From an uncultured Gemmatimonadota bacterium (GTDB lineage Bacteria; Gemmatimonadota; Gemmatimonadetes; Gemmatimonadales; Gemmatimonadaceae): a stretch of DNA of 7,938 bases. The translations under genes and the position numbers were made by a program. The notes beneath the pieces were generated by a model. That model saw only the letters and a program-made list of their open reading frames with translations, made no database searches and was not told the DNA's origin. This document shows, piece by piece, positions 6,285-7,938 of the stretch (positions are counted from its first letter, which is position 1; every line of letters starts with the position of its first letter). Location of the stretch: the NCBI GenBank assembly GCA_903894655.1, contig CAITQY010000048.1, positions 1-7,938 on the forward strand. Direction: 5' to 3'.

Positions 6285-6913
6285 CGCGGGCCTTCCACGA
6301 CCACGGCATTGGCGGGGCCGTAGCCTTCGTCGGGCACCTGCGGCGCCAGTGGGTCGACGAGCCATGTGCGCCCGTCGACCACGAACGCGTAGACATGGCG
6401 GCCGGGCAAGAGCGGTACCTTGGCCGACCACGCGCCATCGTTGCGTCGGCGGACCATCGGCGTGGCATGCTCGTCCCAGCCGTTGAAATCCCCAACCAAG
6501 GCGACCTTCTGGGCGGAGTTCGGCAGCGTGAGGTCGAACCGGATGGCATCGCCGCTTTCCGTGGTGGTTCCCACCGGTGCCGCTGAGGCACCAACAAATG
6601 CACCGTCAGCTTGTTGCACCGCCACCTCGGGCTGCCACGGACGCAGGACGCTCACCACCAAGACCGCGGCGGCAGCGGCGCCCCACCACCAGCGAGGGCG
6701 CGCCGCGCCGCCGAACCGTCGGGATGGGGCATGCATCGTTTCGGCCAGCACCGCCGTGGTGCAGCGGGTCACCTGGGCGGCATCGGGAGCTGGGCACTGC
6801 GCGTAGGAGGCCCGGAGGCGTGCGACCAGCGCCGCATCGTCGGCGAAGGTGCGCAGGTCGAGGTCGGTGGGCTCGTTCGGCCCCTCATCCCCGGGAACGC
6901 GTTCGTCAGTCAA
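6281..6913 (-). CDS. Single-pass membrane protein with extracytoplasmic CBM48/AMPK-beta-like domain, putative anti-sigma factor
   Basis: A 210-residue product directly after the ECF sigma gene (8-bp overlap), where the anti-sigma factor is usually encoded. Residues 1-74 are acidic then helical and basic, probably cytoplasmic. About 75-90 (WWWGAAAAAVLVVSVL) is one membrane helix with arginines before it, giving an N-in, C-out topology. Residues about 124-208 form a clear glycogen-binding/CBM48-type domain: VALVGDFNGW (W146), GAWSAKVPLLPGRHVYAFVVDG, W184, DP, then GPANAVVV (N202). Compared with AMPK-beta, the sugar-contact tryptophans and the asparagine are retained, while the lysine before the FVVDG strand is replaced by A176. 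The N-terminal part lacks the HXXXCXXC zinc anti-sigma motif; only C40 and C51 are present. The start is TTG 6913, supported by GGGAGGT just upstream. The anti-sigma role is inferred; domain and topology are seen. Confidence 0.85.
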   Translation of the reverse strand: MTDERVPGDEGPNEPTDLDLRTFADDAALVARLRASYAQCPAPDAAQVTRCTTAVLAETMHAPSRRFGGAARPRWWWGAAAAAVLVVSVLRPWQPEVAVQQADGAFVGASAAPVGTTTESGDAIRFDLTLPNSAQKVALVGDFNGWDEHATPMVRRRNDGAWSAKVPLLPGRHVYAFVVDGRTWLVDPLAPQVPDEGYGPANAVVVEGPR

Positions 6914-7442
6914 GCGACCTCCCGAGCAGGGTGCGCAGCCGTTCGCTGCCGCGCTTCACCCGCATCTTGAGCGCGGATTCTCCGGCGCCGGTCATGGCCG
7001 ACATCTCACCGTACTCGAGCCCTTCCGCGTACTTGAGCAGCAGCGCTTCCCGCTGCAGCGGGTCGAGCTGACTGAGCGCATGCACGAGCGCGGCGTCCTC
7101 GACGCCGGTCGCAAGCCCGAGTGGAGGGGCCGGCGCGGACTCAAGAGCGATCTCGTCTTGCACGAACCGACGCGTGCGACGACCGCGGGACGTAAGGGCG
7201 TTGTGGCACTGGTTGGTGAGGATGCGAAAGAGCCACCCGCGGAACTGATCGCGCTCGTCATACCGACCGATGGCGAGATACGCGCGTAAGAAGGAGTCCT
7301 GCACCACGTCCTCCGCATCGGCTCGCTCCCCCAGCATGTGGTACGCGAAACGCCAGCACGCGTCATAGTACCTCGACACCAGAGTCCCAAAGGCGTCGGG
7401 GTCACCTGCGCGGGTCCGAACTACCAGCGCCGCGTCAGTCAT
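6906..7442 (-). CDS. ECF-type RNA polymerase sigma factor
   Basis: A 178-residue sigma-70 family protein with only regions 2 and 4, as in ECF (extracytoplasmic function) sigma factors. Region 2 spans about 14-88: DAFGTLVSRYYDACWRFAY, then DAEDVVQDSFLRAY (42-55) for core binding and -10 recognition, then FRGWLFRILTNQCHN (67-81). A short linker follows. Region 4 spans about 119-174, with LDPLQREALLLKYAEGLEYGEM and a helix-turn-helix at about 142-170 for the -35 element. The start is ATG 7442; no convincing ribosome site precedes it. It heads a run of four genes that overlap by 8, 4 and 4 bp, so it is probably made together with the membrane CBM48 protein encoded next, its likely regulator. I could not identify a convincing autoregulated promoter in the 76 bp upstream. 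Confidence 0.95.
   Translation of the reverse strand: MTDAALVVRTRAGDPDAFGTLVSRYYDACWRFAYHMLGERADAEDVVQDSFLRAYLAIGRYDERDQFRGWLFRILTNQCHNALTSRGRRTRRFVQDEIALESAPAPPLGLATGVEDAALVHALSQLDPLQREALLLKYAEGLEYGEMSAMTGAGESALKMRVKRGSERLRTLLGRSLD
6917..6923 (-). promoter_or_regulatory. Strong Shine-Dalgarno that decides a TTG start
   Basis: GGGAGGT (complement of 6917-6923) lies 3 nt upstream of TTG 6913-6911 and inside the last codons of the sigma gene. No ATG or GTG in frame lies close by, so this site is the main support for the TTG start of the membrane CBM48 protein. Confidence 0.65.
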
Positions 7443-7518
7443 CGATGTACAACAGCCCAGCCGCGCTGCGCGTCACCAGCAACCCCGGTTTCGAGCCAAC
7501 GCCACCCCGGTGCACCGA

Positions 7519-7938
7519 TCATCCCCCGATCGCGGCGACGGCCAGCATCATCGACAGCGCCACGAACAGCGAGGTCGCCAACTTGTTGACCCCACCCACA
7601 CGACGGAGCAAGAGCTCTGACTCCGCCGGCGGCAACTGCTGCTGCACCACCAGACGGTTTGCGGCGCGGGCTCGTCGGTACAGGAACCAGTTCGCGGTGC
7701 CGCCTGACGCCAGCATCGTGGACACGAAGATCGCCGCGTTCATCATGAGCAGCCACTCATTCTCCGGCAGCTGCATGTCGGCCATCGTGAGCGGCTTGTC
7801 GCTGCCGGTCAACAGGCGAAACGCGATCCCCGGCATCAGGAAGAAAAAGGCGAACGGCAGGTACAGCTTACGGTACAGGAACCACGCCGGCGGAAAGGCG
7901 ATGGCCGCGCTCCAATTCCAGGTCGGCACAAACGACGC
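7519..7938 (-). CDS. DUF2628-like small membrane protein (3' part, start beyond window)
   Basis: The C-terminal 139 residues of a membrane protein; the frame is open to the right edge, so the true start is not visible. The first residues, FVPTWNWSAAIAFPPAWFLYRKLY, match the pattern of DUF2628 proteins (tryptophan/asparagine-rich segment, then WFLYRK before the membrane part). Three hydrophobic segments follow: about YLPFAFFFLMPGIAFRLL, WLLMMNAAIFVSTMLAS with an NWFLYRRAR loop after it, and a C-terminal LATSLFVALSMMLAVAAIGG. The function of this family is unknown. A GTG occurs at 7929, but starting there would cut into the conserved W/N segment, so I treat the gene as partial. The 76-bp gap to the sigma gene on the same strand leaves co-transcription possible but unproven. 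Confidence 0.75.
   Translation of the reverse strand, partial: ASFVPTWNWSAAIAFPPAWFLYRKLYLPFAFFFLMPGIAFRLLTGSDKPLTMADMQLPENEWLLMMNAAIFVSTMLASGGTANWFLYRRARAANRLVVQQQLPPAESELLLRRVGGVNKLATSLFVALSMMLAVAAIGG

Noticed and set aside
5421..6323. A 300-residue plus-strand open frame across two operon genes.
   Set aside because: Low-complexity Arg/Gly/His composition, no motif, and antisense to two genes joined by overlapping stops and starts.
7443..7518. A possible ECF-type promoter upstream of the sigma gene (GAAACC and a TGACGCG element on the minus strand).
   Set aside because: The match to the usual GGAAC / CGTC pattern is too loose to claim autoregulation.

Overview
The window is a high-GC (roughly two thirds G+C by eye) bacterial chromosomal segment with dense, mostly ATG/GTG/TTG-started genes and very short gaps. 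The best guess for its origin is the phylum Gemmatimonadota. That is an inference from three things: the style of the secreted proteins (signal peptides ending in a small residue before Q), the pair of glycogen-binding-domain proteins next to an ECF sigma factor, and an orphan secreted protein with a YGWPTAW motif. No marker gene in the window proves it. There are no RNA genes, insertion sequences, CRISPR arrays or prophage signs.

Layout. Positions 1-1069 (minus strand) hold queC followed three bases later by the 5' part of queE. These are two successive enzymes of the 7-deazaguanine (preQ0/queuosine) pathway; queE runs off the left edge. Only 24 bp away and divergent is a TerC-family membrane protein (1094-1849, plus). 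Next is a secreted 615-residue protein of unknown function (1991-3838, plus) with a tandem 12-bp repeat inside its signal peptide. The 251-bp convergent gap that follows is almost completely filled by an imperfect palindrome (3851-4078, two 91-nt arms, 76 of 91 positions complementary). At its centre is a perfect 13-bp GC-rich hairpin that probably ends transcription.

Positions 7442-4090 (minus strand) look like one translationally coupled operon of four genes whose ends overlap by 8, 4 and 4 bp. In order they are an ECF sigma factor; a single-pass membrane protein with an AMPK-beta/CBM48-like glycogen-binding domain on the outside, in the place where an anti-sigma factor normally sits; an exported helical protein of unknown function; and an exported beta-rich protein that ends in a second, degenerate CBM48-like domain. 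Upstream, at the right edge, is the truncated 3' part of a DUF2628-like membrane protein (7519-7938, minus).

The most interesting system is this sigma/CBM48 operon. The layout suggests that a membrane protein carrying an extracytoplasmic glycan-binding-type domain controls a sigma factor, with exported partners encoded in the same transcript. The membrane protein lacks the usual zinc anti-sigma motif, so the anti-sigma role is inferred from position and topology only. The two que genes belong to a separate, well understood pathway, and TerC has no visible functional link to either group.
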